Shown one piece after another: positions 35,668 through 44,664 of a DNA stretch of 64,000 nucleotides. The notes beneath the pieces are model-generated. The model saw only the letters and a program-made list of their open reading frames with translations, was not told where the DNA came from and did no database searches. How positions within the stretch are numbered: position 1 is the first letter of the stretch; each line of letters starts with the position of its first letter. The position numbers were made by a program, and so were the translations under genes. Origin of the DNA: Natronoflexus pectinivorans (GTDB lineage: Bacteria > Bacteroidota > Bacteroidia > Bacteroidales > Marinilabiliaceae); assembly GCF_004345615.1 (NCBI RefSeq), contig NZ_SLWK01000004.1:124001-188000 (forward strand), given 5' to 3'.

Positions 35668-38217
35668 CTAATAAACACTAAGAATTTTGAAAAACTGAGT
35701 GGGATCAATAGGTTTTACAAGGTACTTGTCAAATCCGGCACGAAGGCAACGTTGTTTCTCCTCGGGAATCATATATGATGCCTGAGCAATAACCGGCAGC
35801 GGGGGATACATTTTCTTTATGGCTTTAAATAATTCAAACCCATCCATATCTGACAACCTGACATCAGTAAACACCACATCAATGTCCTTGTGGTCAAAAA
35901 GGAGGTCAATGGCATCAGAGCCATTGGTCGCAAATAACAACTGAACGTTATGATGATTAACAGCAGCTTTTAACTCATCTACCTTTTCGAAACCATATTG
36001 AACGATTAGAACTTTCCCAACTTTGAGAACCGAATTTTCTTCATCCGAATCCTTTTTGGAATTGGAAACTCTAAGAGGAATTTTAACTGTAAAGCGTGAC
36101 CCTATACCAGGTTCTGAATCAAGATCAATAGATCCACCAAGCATATCGGTTAAACCTTTTACAATGGTTAAGCCAAGGCCGAGGCCTCCATAAAGCACCG
36201 ACTCTGAATCGCTGACCGTAGTAAATGGCAGGTAAATACTTTGATGAATGTTCTTGTTTATGCCCACACCGGTATCTTCAACCCAGAATAAAAGATGATC
36301 GTTATTCAAAATCCTGATGCCGCTTCGAATATGTCCTTCCTGAGTAAACTTAACAGCATTATCAAGCAATAATTTCAGGATTCGCATCAACATCTCTTTT
36401 TCACAATATATTCTCTCATTAAGATCAGCATGTTTCTCTTCAACCTTAAAGTGAATGTTATGCTTTCCCGATTTATTTAGTAACTCCTTGCCTTCCTCAT
36501 TAAGATAATCAATGAGTTCATATATTTCAAACCAGCTCTTTTCTACAACATACTCACCGCTTTCAATACGGCTCACCTCAATCAGAATATTCAGAATATT
36601 CAAAAGATTATCGCAACTCTCACGAATCAACTTTAAGTAATAGTTCTGACTCTCTGACAGACCATCATGCTCCAGCAACTCTACAAAACCCAGGATACCA
36701 TTCATAGGAGTTCTCACTTCATGCGACAAATTAGAAAGAAAAACCGATTTTAAACGATTGCTCTCATCGGCCTGCGACTGTTGCTCGCTCAGCACTTGTT
36801 CATATTCTCTGCGTGATGTAACATCCTGTGTAATTCTCAGAATACTTCTAACGTTACCATTTCTATCAAAAATGGGATAAAACACTGAATTAAACCATTT
36901 ATCCGGGATGCCGGGAAATTTAAAATCAGTGGTTTTCGTCACATTCCCGTTTAAAGTTTCATCCAGATAGGACAACACATCTACATCAATCCCATCATTA
37001 ATTAAATTCCGGATTCCCGGATTTTCCAACTCACAATTATCCAAATTCAACAAAGTCTTCATGCTTTCATTGCAGAAATAAATTCTCAGGTCGGGATATA
37101 GCAGCATCGCTCCGTCCGAAAGGTTATTCAAAACTGCAAGTGCATCATATATGGCTGGCGTGTTTACCACATCTTTTTCACCAATCTCCGTTTCACGCAA
37201 TACAATCATCACATGGGTGTAACCTTCGAGAAATATGTATTGAGCCTTGAGCTCAATCTCATTCACTTGCGATTCATTAAAAGTTGCTGCATATAAGATT
37301 AATCGCTGTCGCTCTCTGAAATTATTATTCAAAAGAAGAGTCTGATCATCACGCCCTTTAAATCGTAAGTTTTTCCATAAATCCTTCCCTGCCACTTCCC
37401 GGGAAACGAGCCCAAAATAATTCAATGCTTTTTGGTTGATCAATTCTACTTCGTCAATCTGTCCTGAGCGATTGATACTACAAAGCATAACGCCTTCCCC
37501 TATATTCTCAGAGAATGTCGTTAAACGTCTTCTCTGAAATTCAAGTTCGGTTTCAAGATCCTTCAATTTTGAGGATAAGGTGTTACATTTTAAAACAAGA
37601 GTCTCTTTCTCTTCTTCTATAAGTTTCTCCTTGTTGATTTTCCGCAATACAATAAGAGCATATTCTCTTGCGGAATCTTTATTATTTAAAAGCGAACCGG
37701 AGAAAAGATACCAATCTGCATTAATTCTAAGTTCTGTGGTGGATTTCCCCTTGCGCCAAATGGATTTATGAAAATTTTGAATGATCTCACGTTGATCATT
37801 TTCGAGAGGCCAATGATTTATGTTTTTCCCGGTTAACTTCACAGTTAGTATATCCTTCCACAGCAAATCATGACCGTAAGATTGCAATATTTCGCCATTA
37901 ACATTGGTAATAAAGACATTCATTCCCGGTTGATTCTGCAATACACGTACCAGTAACCGGTTCCGCTTTTTTAAGAGAAGAATTAAACCGCTCCGTTTTT
38001 GAATCTGTCTGTAAATAAGAAGGAAAAGCAATATCGCTGTTACAATAACATATCCGGCTCCTTTATAGGTTTGAAACTTAGTCATGGTCTCCTTATCAAC
38101 AACAAAAGGCATTTGGAGCCTATCGGAGAAATAAATCCATAACAATCCTGCAACCAAATAAAGTACTGAAATGGTTAGTGCCGAAACCCAACTTTTTTTT
38201 ATAGGAGTTTTAAACAT
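35668..38217 (-). CDS. Hybrid sensor histidine kinase with altered receiver pocket
   Basis: Membrane kinase of 849 residues. Two TM helices (about 12-32 and 50-70) enclose a short periplasmic loop; then two or three PAS-type domains (about 75-170, 225-345, 355-465), HisKA with H499 (LSHEVRTP), an ATPase domain (about 545-710, with DTGVGI and GGLGLGLTIVKGL), and a C-terminal receiver (about 735-849). In the receiver the phospho-acceptor aspartate (FTDVRLSDMDG) and lysine (LVKP) are kept, but the acidic pair normally at the end of strand 1 (VLIVDD) reads VLIVQY, so Mg binding and phosphotransfer may be weak. It is divergent from the 38872 kinase gene. Its start follows an AT-rich leader. Confidence 0.92.
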   Translation of the reverse strand: MFKTPIKKSWVSALTISVLYLVAGLLWIYFSDRLQMPFVVDKETMTKFQTYKGAGYVIVTAILLFLLIYRQIQKRSGLILLLKKRNRLLVRVLQNQPGMNVFITNVNGEILQSYGHDLLWKDILTVKLTGKNINHWPLENDQREIIQNFHKSIWRKGKSTTELRINADWYLFSGSLLNNKDSAREYALIVLRKINKEKLIEEEKETLVLKCNTLSSKLKDLETELEFQRRRLTTFSENIGEGVMLCSINRSGQIDEVELINQKALNYFGLVSREVAGKDLWKNLRFKGRDDQTLLLNNNFRERQRLILYAATFNESQVNEIELKAQYIFLEGYTHVMIVLRETEIGEKDVVNTPAIYDALAVLNNLSDGAMLLYPDLRIYFCNESMKTLLNLDNCELENPGIRNLINDGIDVDVLSYLDETLNGNVTKTTDFKFPGIPDKWFNSVFYPIFDRNGNVRSILRITQDVTSRREYEQVLSEQQSQADESNRLKSVFLSNLSHEVRTPMNGILGFVELLEHDGLSESQNYYLKLIRESCDNLLNILNILIEVSRIESGEYVVEKSWFEIYELIDYLNEEGKELLNKSGKHNIHFKVEEKHADLNERIYCEKEMLMRILKLLLDNAVKFTQEGHIRSGIRILNNDHLLFWVEDTGVGINKNIHQSIYLPFTTVSDSESVLYGGLGLGLTIVKGLTDMLGGSIDLDSEPGIGSRFTVKIPLRVSNSKKDSDEENSVLKVGKVLIVQYGFEKVDELKAAVNHHNVQLLFATNGSDAIDLLFDHKDIDVVFTDVRLSDMDGFELFKAIKKMYPPLPVIAQASYMIPEEKQRCLRAGFDKYLVKPIDPTQFFKILSVY

Positions 38218-38308
38218 TCAAATGATTTTTCTGAGCAATGATGCTTTGTAACTATAACAAATTGACTTTATTTAATCCACACAACATAAAGGCATATAAT
38301 ATCTACCT

Positions 38309-38338
38309 GTTTCACAACCACGTAAGTGGTTGTGAAAC
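38309..38338. repeat. Perfect 13-base palindrome between divergent kinase genes
   Basis: GTTTCACAACCAC (38309-38321) and GTGGTTGTGAAAC (38326-38338) with loop GTAA. It lies about 90 bases upstream of the minus-strand kinase start. Neither side has a T-run, so an operator or RNA hairpin is more likely than a terminator. Confidence 0.55.
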
Positions 38339-38463
38339 CTTCAATAAAACTAAAAACCAGAAAAAATGACTTTCCTTCTGTTTTCAGTCTCATTATCTTT
38401 CGTTAAATTAACAAAATAGTTGCATTCCTATCAACTTTTTTCTGATTAAAATAGAGAGTCTAT

Positions 38464-38506
38464 TCTAAATAGATCGTTAGACTTTTCCCGAGACATTCGG
38501 GATTAG
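38464..38506. repeat. Dispersed 43-base repeat, copy 1
   Basis: Matches 51479-51521 with only 3 differences in 43 bases. The core is CCCGAGACATTCGGG, a short hairpin. A diverged relative starts near 35484 (AATAGATTGTTAGACTT, then TTTCAGATATTAGATG). Located in spacers only. Confidence 0.65.
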
Positions 38507-38700
38507 ATATAAGAAGGATGCACATTGCTTATTTTAAGCAAATTTCAAATCCAACAAACAACCCTATATTTATCTGACAATCAACTAATTAAAAAAACAA
38601 TTAACGAACTATCAAATTCAAAAAAAGACAATTAAAGAACTTTTAATGCAATACAGCGTATTAAATTAATGTGCGGGTAGTCAGCGTTGAGTCAACCTTA

Positions 38701-38871
38701 ATGAAACGAGTCCCGAGGCTTCGGGAACCATTGATTAACAAATTTTAGACAGATGAAACGAGCCATGAGAAAACCTTCTCACACAGGCGATGCACTGAGC
38801 ACAGTCGAAGTAAAAATGACTATGATGGCGAGTTCCATGTGACCATTGAATAACAAAATTAGACACATGAA
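38701..38871 (+). promoter_or_regulatory. Repeated kinase leader module, copy B (two tandem units)
   Basis: Unit 1 (38701-38752) and unit 2 (38753-38871) both begin ATGAAACGAG and end with a CCATTGA(T/A)TAACAAA tail followed by AGACA. Unit 1 contains the hairpin CCCGAGGCTTCGGG; unit 2 shares its blocks with copy A (28274-28383). Each unit opens a small frame starting MKR: 38701-38748 (15 codons) and 38753-38842 (29 codons). A further ATGAAATGA at 38867-38875 overlaps the kinase ATG. The rest of the 38218-38871 spacer has only the palindrome and the dispersed repeat. Confidence 0.5.
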
Positions 38872-41800
38872 ATGACAGAAGGAATCACTCTATATGAATT
38901 AATAGGCGCCATCCCTCATCCTCTAATTGTTATAGATAACCAAATAAAGGTTACATATATCAATCAAAAGGCAAGGGAATTGTTAAAACTAGACTCCAGC
39001 AAGGAATACCGGGTAACTCCCGGATTACTTTTAAACTGTCAAAATGCGATCAAACTGGGAAGCTGTGGCACCACTCTGGTGTGCAGTAAATGTCGCTTCA
39101 TGGATGCCATTGATCATGTGTTGGAAAATCAATTACCATTAAAAAACCAAACCGGAACAATCTACACGCATGAGTCAACAGGTCAAAGCATTTGGCGTTT
39201 AAAATTCGACTGCTCATTTCTCAACGTCAATTTAGGTATGGCATTGATCTCTTTGCATGATGCCTTATTTATGCCCCCCTCGTTAAAAGAGATTAGTTTT
39301 AGCAACCCAGAGGAATCGAATGAAATGAAATCGAATGCTCATTTTGACTCAAAAAGTGAGCTCACAGAATCACTCCTCAATTCTGAGGCATGCTTAAACG
39401 CCCTTTTAAGCAATTCAGAAGATGCGCTCCTGATTCTTAACCGCAAAAATGAAATATTGAAATGGAACAGCAGTTTATCGAAATTAATTAACGAATCGGA
39501 AGCAATATTAACCCATGATTTGATTTCAAGATCGCTTCAATTCCAGTTTTTAGTAAATACTGAGTTTCAATGTAAAACATGGGAGGAGATTATAAGCAAT
39601 CTGGATGCTCGAAAATCTTTTGAAGGAACAATTAAAACAGGCCATTCACATGAAATTTGGGTAAAGCTTAACATCATCCCATTTTATAACGAGGAAAATA
39701 TACAAACAGGAACCTTGTTGTCATTTAAAGACTTATCGACAGAGCAAAACATGCGCGACCAGGCAATGCTGCACCGCTATGCCCTGGAATATTTTCCTGC
39801 TGAGTTTTATTATATTCATACCGATGGCCGCATTCTATACGCCAACAAACAAGCAAGAGACATATTAGGCATTGATTCTGATCTCTACAGTCACCTGACT
39901 GTGAATGACATCAACCCAAAAATTGACCAAAAATGGTGGCATGAGCACATAAAAAATCTTGAAAATGATGAAACTCTAGAATTTGAAACTTTGCATAAAT
40001 CAGAAGATGGGGAACTCTACCCGGTGCTTGTCAAGATTTTCATGCCCGACACCGATCAACCTGACCTGTTCTGCTATTACAGCCACAATTTAGCATCACA
40101 TAAATCCATCGAAAATAGTCTCATTAAAGAGTCTTATGTCAATGAAAGTCTGGCAGAAATCAGTCGCGAACTCACCATCCATAACGATTTAAACTCAGTA
40201 GAACTGCTAGTTCGTCAATATGCGCTTCAAATTACGGAAAGCCCTTTTGCATTTCTGGCTTATCGCGATCCCATAAACCAGGAACTAAAAATCACCATTT
40301 ACTCAGACAGTTCAAATAACTATTTTAACGAAGTTAAAATAATTGAGCAGTTTATAGCGGGTCACTTTAATAGCAGCGAACCCATTACAGAAAAAGAAAG
40401 AGAAATCTCAGACCGTATTTTGAATAACACCTGCGAGCTAAAAGTAGACGAAACACCTCTCAATCAACTGATTCCATTTAACAGAATTGCATCCGCCGGA
40501 ATTTTTTTCAATAACGAGTATAAAGGGCTCCTGCTGGTTGCCGGCCGTTCAACAGACTACGAAGAGGATGACAAAGAACACCTCGAAAGCCTTGCCAACT
40601 TGTTCGCACTGGCCATTAACAGGATACAGGAAAAGCAGCGTTTGGTTGAATCCATGGAGCAGCTTGAACTGGCCATTAATGTCTCAAATATGGCCGTTTG
40701 GGACATTTATCCCGAGAAAGATGAAATCATCATCAACCCGGAATGGCAGAAAAAACTTAACATCTCCACAGAAAATCAGCATTCGCGACTGTCTGATGTT
40801 ATTAATCTACTTCATCCGGAAGACATGCCCAACTTGTTAAGGGGGTATGAAGAACATAAAAACAGCAACTCTCCCTACTTCGAAATTCCGTGCAGGGTAA
40901 AAATAAAAAACGGAACATACAAATGGATGCAGGGCACCGGAAGAATTGTCACCCGAACCCCCGATGGTAGAATCCACAGAATTATTGGTTTGGCTACCGA
41001 CAACACCGATCAGGTTGAACTTAACCGGCAATTATTACAATCCCGTGAAGAAGCCATTGCAGCCAACAAGGCAAAAAGTGCTTTTCTGGCAAGGATGAGT
41101 CATGAAATACGCACTCCTCTAAATGCCATTATTGGTTTTGCCGATATTTTAAAAAAAAATACAGAAGAACCGGTTCAGCTGGACTATCTCAATAACATTA
41201 AGAAAAGTGGAATGACTCTGATGAACCTCATTTCAGATATTCTTGATTACTCAAAAATTGAAGCCGGGAAGCTTGAACTCAACAAAAATGACACAAATCT
41301 TAGAAATCTGATTAATGAAACTCAAAGTCTGTTCAAACCGTTAATTGATGAGAAAAAACTTGATTTCGTAACGAAAATTTCTGGAAACACGCCTGATTTC
41401 ATCAGGCAAGATGAACTCCGATTAAGGCAAATATTAACCAATCTGGTGAGTAATGCAATTAAGTTTACAGAGGAAGGGAAAATTGAGTTAATTGTTTCTT
41501 CCGAAACAATTAATGACAAAACAGCAAATATTTCAATTAAAGTTATTGATACCGGCATCGGTATCAAACCTGAATCTCAACAGAAAATTTTTGAAGACTT
41601 CACTCAACAGGAAGATCAGGACAACCGAAGGTATGGTGGAACGGGTCTTGGATTGGGAATTGTAAAACGATTATTAGAATTGATGGGAGGAAACATTGAA
41701 TTACAAAGCGAACCCGAAAAAGGAAGTACATTCACCGTTTATCTTCATCATTGCGAAATTGTTAATAAAAAAAGTATAAACAGAGAAGATGGAGAGGCAA

Positions 41801-42117
41801 CCAATAAAATTACAACACAATCAGTTTCGGAAACATCCAAAATTCATGATACCGACATCATCTCAGAAGATTGCAAAAATGATTGTATCAATGAGTTAAA
41901 ACCCATATGGGACGAATTTAGTTTCCGACCTTCATTTGGCCCGGTAAAAGAGATTACAAAGACCATGAAGCAAATCAGTTTGAGGCATAAAGACAAATTC
42001 ATGGAAAAATTAGCCAACCGCATTGATATCGCCACAGCCTCTTTTGATGTGGAAGAACTAAGCAAATGTATTGCAGATTTTAATTCCTATTCGGGAATTA
42101 ATGATTATTTTGGATAA
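38872..42117 (+). CDS. Soluble sensor histidine kinase with four-cysteine PAS domain
   Basis: Cytoplasmic kinase of 1081 residues with no signal peptide or TM helix. The N-terminal PAS (1-130) contains C56, C65, C71 and C74 (C-x8-C-x5-C-x2-C), a pattern suited to a metal or Fe-S site or to redox sensing. Further PAS domains lie at about 170-300 and 305-415, a GAF-like domain at about 425-590, and a PAS_3 type at about 595-725. HisKA carries H744 (MSHEIRTP); the ATPase domain (about 790-965) has DTGIGI and YGGTGLGLGIVKRL. The last 120 residues are not a receiver but a charged helical tail (HPt-like in size, without a clear phospho-histidine motif). The start is the second ATG of ATGAAATG, reading MTEGITLYEL. 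Confidence 0.9.
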   Translation: MTEGITLYELIGAIPHPLIVIDNQIKVTYINQKARELLKLDSSKEYRVTPGLLLNCQNAIKLGSCGTTLVCSKCRFMDAIDHVLENQLPLKNQTGTIYTHESTGQSIWRLKFDCSFLNVNLGMALISLHDALFMPPSLKEISFSNPEESNEMKSNAHFDSKSELTESLLNSEACLNALLSNSEDALLILNRKNEILKWNSSLSKLINESEAILTHDLISRSLQFQFLVNTEFQCKTWEEIISNLDARKSFEGTIKTGHSHEIWVKLNIIPFYNEENIQTGTLLSFKDLSTEQNMRDQAMLHRYALEYFPAEFYYIHTDGRILYANKQARDILGIDSDLYSHLTVNDINPKIDQKWWHEHIKNLENDETLEFETLHKSEDGELYPVLVKIFMPDTDQPDLFCYYSHNLASHKSIENSLIKESYVNESLAEISRELTIHNDLNSVELLVRQYALQITESPFAFLAYRDPINQELKITIYSDSSNNYFNEVKIIEQFIAGHFNSSEPITEKEREISDRILNNTCELKVDETPLNQLIPFNRIASAGIFFNNEYKGLLLVAGRSTDYEEDDKEHLESLANLFALAINRIQEKQRLVESMEQLELAINVSNMAVWDIYPEKDEIIINPEWQKKLNISTENQHSRLSDVINLLHPEDMPNLLRGYEEHKNSNSPYFEIPCRVKIKNGTYKWMQGTGRIVTRTPDGRIHRIIGLATDNTDQVELNRQLLQSREEAIAANKAKSAFLARMSHEIRTPLNAIIGFADILKKNTEEPVQLDYLNNIKKSGMTLMNLISDILDYSKIEAGKLELNKNDTNLRNLINETQSLFKPLIDEKKLDFVTKISGNTPDFIRQDELRLRQILTNLVSNAIKFTEEGKIELIVSSETINDKTANISIKVIDTGIGIKPESQQKIFEDFTQQEDQDNRRYGGTGLGLGIVKRLLELMGGNIELQSEPEKGSTFTVYLHHCEIVNKKSINREDGEATNKITTQSVSETSKIHDTDIISEDCKNDCINELKPIWDEFSFRPSFGPVKEITKTMKQISLRHKDKFMEKLANRIDIATASFDVEELSKCIADFNSYSGINDYFG

Positions 42118-42374
42118 AGAAATTAAACGCAGAGACACAAAAGCGCGAAGTTTTTAACCTAAGATTAAATAGTAGGTATGGAAGTCTCATCGAGATAGAA
42201 TTAGTCAAGAAACCTAAAATATTACTAACTTGTAGAACAACAGATCGTATAACCATAGAAAGTCATACATATATCATTAACTGATTTTCTATCCTTAGTA
42301 ATATTAGAGGACATTTCAATATGAAGAGATGAGCAGTGGAATAACTAAACCATCAAATAAGAAAACAGGCAGTA

Positions 42375-43541
42375 ATGACATATTCAGGACGCATATTAAT
42401 TGTTGATGATAATCCTAAAAACATTCAGGTGGCTGCTTCAATTCTGAAGCAGGCAGGTTATGAAGTAGAATTTGCTTTGGATGGGGCATCCGGCCTCAGT
42501 TGGCTGGAAAGCGACGCATTCGACATTGTTCTGCTGGATATTATGATGCCTGGAGAGGACGGTTTCGAAATATGTAGATTGATAAAATCCAATCCTCAGC
42601 TAAATAAAATTCCAGTTATCTTTCTGACAGCCAAAACTGACCGTGAAAGTGTGGTTGAAGGTTTTGAATCGGGAGGAGAAGATTACATCACTAAACCATT
42701 TGACTCGCAAGAACTGTTGGTAAGAGTCAAAAACCAGATAGAACTTAAGACCAACCGTGAGTTGCTTGAAAAGATGAACAAAAACCTTGAAAAACTGGTG
42801 GCAGAAAAGACTGAAAAGTTAACGGCTGCCAATCAGGATATGGAAAACACCAACAGGCAACTCTCCAAAAGAAATGAAGAACTAAAACATCTGGAGGAAT
42901 CAAAACAACACTTCCTTAATATACTTGGTAACGAAGTTTCAGGTTCTCTTAACGAGATAACAGGGATGCTACAGGTTATAAAATATAAAGTTGACTCGAA
43001 AAAAGTGGCTCAACTTGTTGACCGAATAGATCATTCACTCACAAAAATAGAAACTTTTGTAAATTCCGCTTTGCGTATAACTGAACTGCAATCCAAAGGT
43101 TCTTTACTAAAACCTGAACGACTGGACATCAACAAACTAATAGGATTTGCAATGTTTCAGTTGGATGAAAAAATCAGGCGCAAACAAATTGTTATCAACA
43201 ACAAGAGCAATAAGGATTCAGTAAACATTACCGGAGAAAGCCAACTCATCATGGCAGCACTCATTATTACTCTGGACTTTTTTCTGGAACGAAATTTGCC
43301 TGACTCTAACATACAGATAGAATTAAACCAGGACAAACAAGGATTGGAAATAATTTTTCAGGACAATGGCCCCAATGTTTCTGAAGAAGAGATTTCATCA
43401 TATTTCGATCTGTTTTACACTGGCAGTCAGTCCTTGAACTTCCCCAGAATGATTGCCGAGGCACACCTTGGAGAAATGAGTATTATGAACAGAAATAATA
43501 TAACAGGAATCACTCTGAAATTGGGATTCTATACAAAATAA
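42375..43541 (+). CDS. Response regulator fused to a coiled coil and a decayed histidine-kinase module
   Basis: Cytoplasmic protein of 388 residues. The receiver (5-122) is intact: D11-D12, phospho-acceptor D55 (LLDIMMPGEDG), T85 and K107. A coiled coil (about 123-178) leads to a HisKA-like helical pair where the usual SHE(L/V)RTPL motif reads GNEVSGSL, so N186 replaces the phospho-accepting histidine. The ATPase-like part (about 250-388) lacks the conserved N-box asparagine (LIMAALIITLDFFLERN), has DNGPNVS for the DxGxG box, and no GxGxG lid. It should not phosphorylate; a scaffold or phosphorylation-gated binding role is likely. It follows the 38872 kinase gene by 257 bases and precedes two exported proteins. 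Confidence 0.88.
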   Translation: MTYSGRILIVDDNPKNIQVAASILKQAGYEVEFALDGASGLSWLESDAFDIVLLDIMMPGEDGFEICRLIKSNPQLNKIPVIFLTAKTDRESVVEGFESGGEDYITKPFDSQELLVRVKNQIELKTNRELLEKMNKNLEKLVAEKTEKLTAANQDMENTNRQLSKRNEELKHLEESKQHFLNILGNEVSGSLNEITGMLQVIKYKVDSKKVAQLVDRIDHSLTKIETFVNSALRITELQSKGSLLKPERLDINKLIGFAMFQLDEKIRRKQIVINNKSNKDSVNITGESQLIMAALIITLDFFLERNLPDSNIQIELNQDKQGLEIIFQDNGPNVSEEEISSYFDLFYTGSQSLNFPRMIAEAHLGEMSIMNRNNITGITLKLGFYTK

Positions 43542-43564
43542 GATGCAAAACCAAATAAACAACC

Positions 43565-44455
43565 ATGATCAAATCGTTTAGAAACATCAAAATATTTCAT
43601 AGAGGTTATAAGAGGCTTAACCTATTGCTGATTACAGTTTTATGCACAACCTATGTATTCGGCAACTCTCCTGGATTAACAAACAACCAGGAAAACATCG
43701 AGATGGAAATTGAGTTCTATGCTATCCCCTCACCCGACGAAATCCTGGAGTACATTCATCGAAACGAGATAGAATATACACCGTCATTGATGGCCGATTT
43801 GGCTAAAAGAGACCAATATGTTACCTACAAAGAGAGACTGGTGATGTACGGAGTTTATATGGCAAACATGGCTTATGCCGCAAGTTTTGACCAAACCAAT
43901 ACTGCTCTTAGATATTTTAACATAATAGAGGAAACAGGGAGGAATATGAATATTTTCCCACCTGAAATTGATCAATTGGGTGAAAGATTGATGCAAAACA
44001 TCAATAATATGGACTCAGTTAACTACATCTATGATGAATTGTACCTCTTAACTATTTCAAACCTACACGAGACTGATCGTTTTGGAGAATATGCACTAAT
44101 CACAGCCGGTGGGTTTATAGAAAGTATTTATCTGGCTCTGAACTCCAGAGGCTCAAAAATTAAAGAGAACGAGTTCATGATGAGGATCTGGGATCAAAAA
44201 ATGATTCTCAAGCAACTGAATCAGATGTTTGAGCGCTATTTAAGTCCATCGGTAAAAAATCAGATTACTCTGGAGTTTGCAGAGTTAAACGAGGCTTACC
44301 ACCAATTTGCTGATGCAGATAACCCTGCCACGTCTGAAAGGGAAGAGAGCGGGAGAATTGTTATTGGAACTGTCAATGCAAACAGATCTATTAGTAATCC
44401 AATTGATCAGATTCATAAAGAAGTGAACAAATTACGCTCAAAATGGGTTCAATAG
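43565..44455 (+). CDS. Exported protein of unknown function next to a response regulator
   Basis: No named family recognised. The N-terminus has a basic stretch followed by a hydrophobic helix (about 18-33, LNLLLITVLCTTYVFG), a signal peptide with a long n-region. The mature part (about 260 residues) is almost wholly helical and acidic, with MADLAKRDQYVTYKERLVM, YGVYMANMAYAASFDQTNTA and a second helical half to the C-terminus. No cysteine pairs or catalytic motifs are visible. It starts 23 bases after the response-regulator stop, so co-expression is likely. A helical extracytoplasmic sensor partner or accessory role is possible, without direct evidence. Confidence 0.7.
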   Translation: MIKSFRNIKIFHRGYKRLNLLLITVLCTTYVFGNSPGLTNNQENIEMEIEFYAIPSPDEILEYIHRNEIEYTPSLMADLAKRDQYVTYKERLVMYGVYMANMAYAASFDQTNTALRYFNIIEETGRNMNIFPPEIDQLGERLMQNINNMDSVNYIYDELYLLTISNLHETDRFGEYALITAGGFIESIYLALNSRGSKIKENEFMMRIWDQKMILKQLNQMFERYLSPSVKNQITLEFAELNEAYHQFADADNPATSEREESGRIVIGTVNANRSISNPIDQIHKEVNKLRSKWVQ

Positions 44456-44664
44456 AAAAGCGGATAATCGATTTTATTCGTCGAATAATAAAAAAACCAC
44501 TATTTTCAGGGACAGATATTTCCAATTCTAATAGCAGTGAACCTAAGCACCAGAGGGATGCAACACACATGAGCAGCGAATTAACAATTGCATAATGAAG
44601 TGCGATTGCTTATGCAAGTTATTCTGATACATCAGGAGCCAATGAAATATTAAATTATTTTCGG

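Noticed and set aside
38753-38790. Group II intron domain V, suggested by GAGCC, a TGAGAA/TTCTCA stem and a bulge
   Set aside because: The tetraloop and lower stem do not fit domain V, there is no domain VI with a bulged A, and no intron reverse transcriptase is near.
44471-44488. TTATTCG/CGAATAA palindrome as a terminator after the helical exported protein
   Set aside because: The stem is AT-rich and short, and A rather than T follows on the plus strand.
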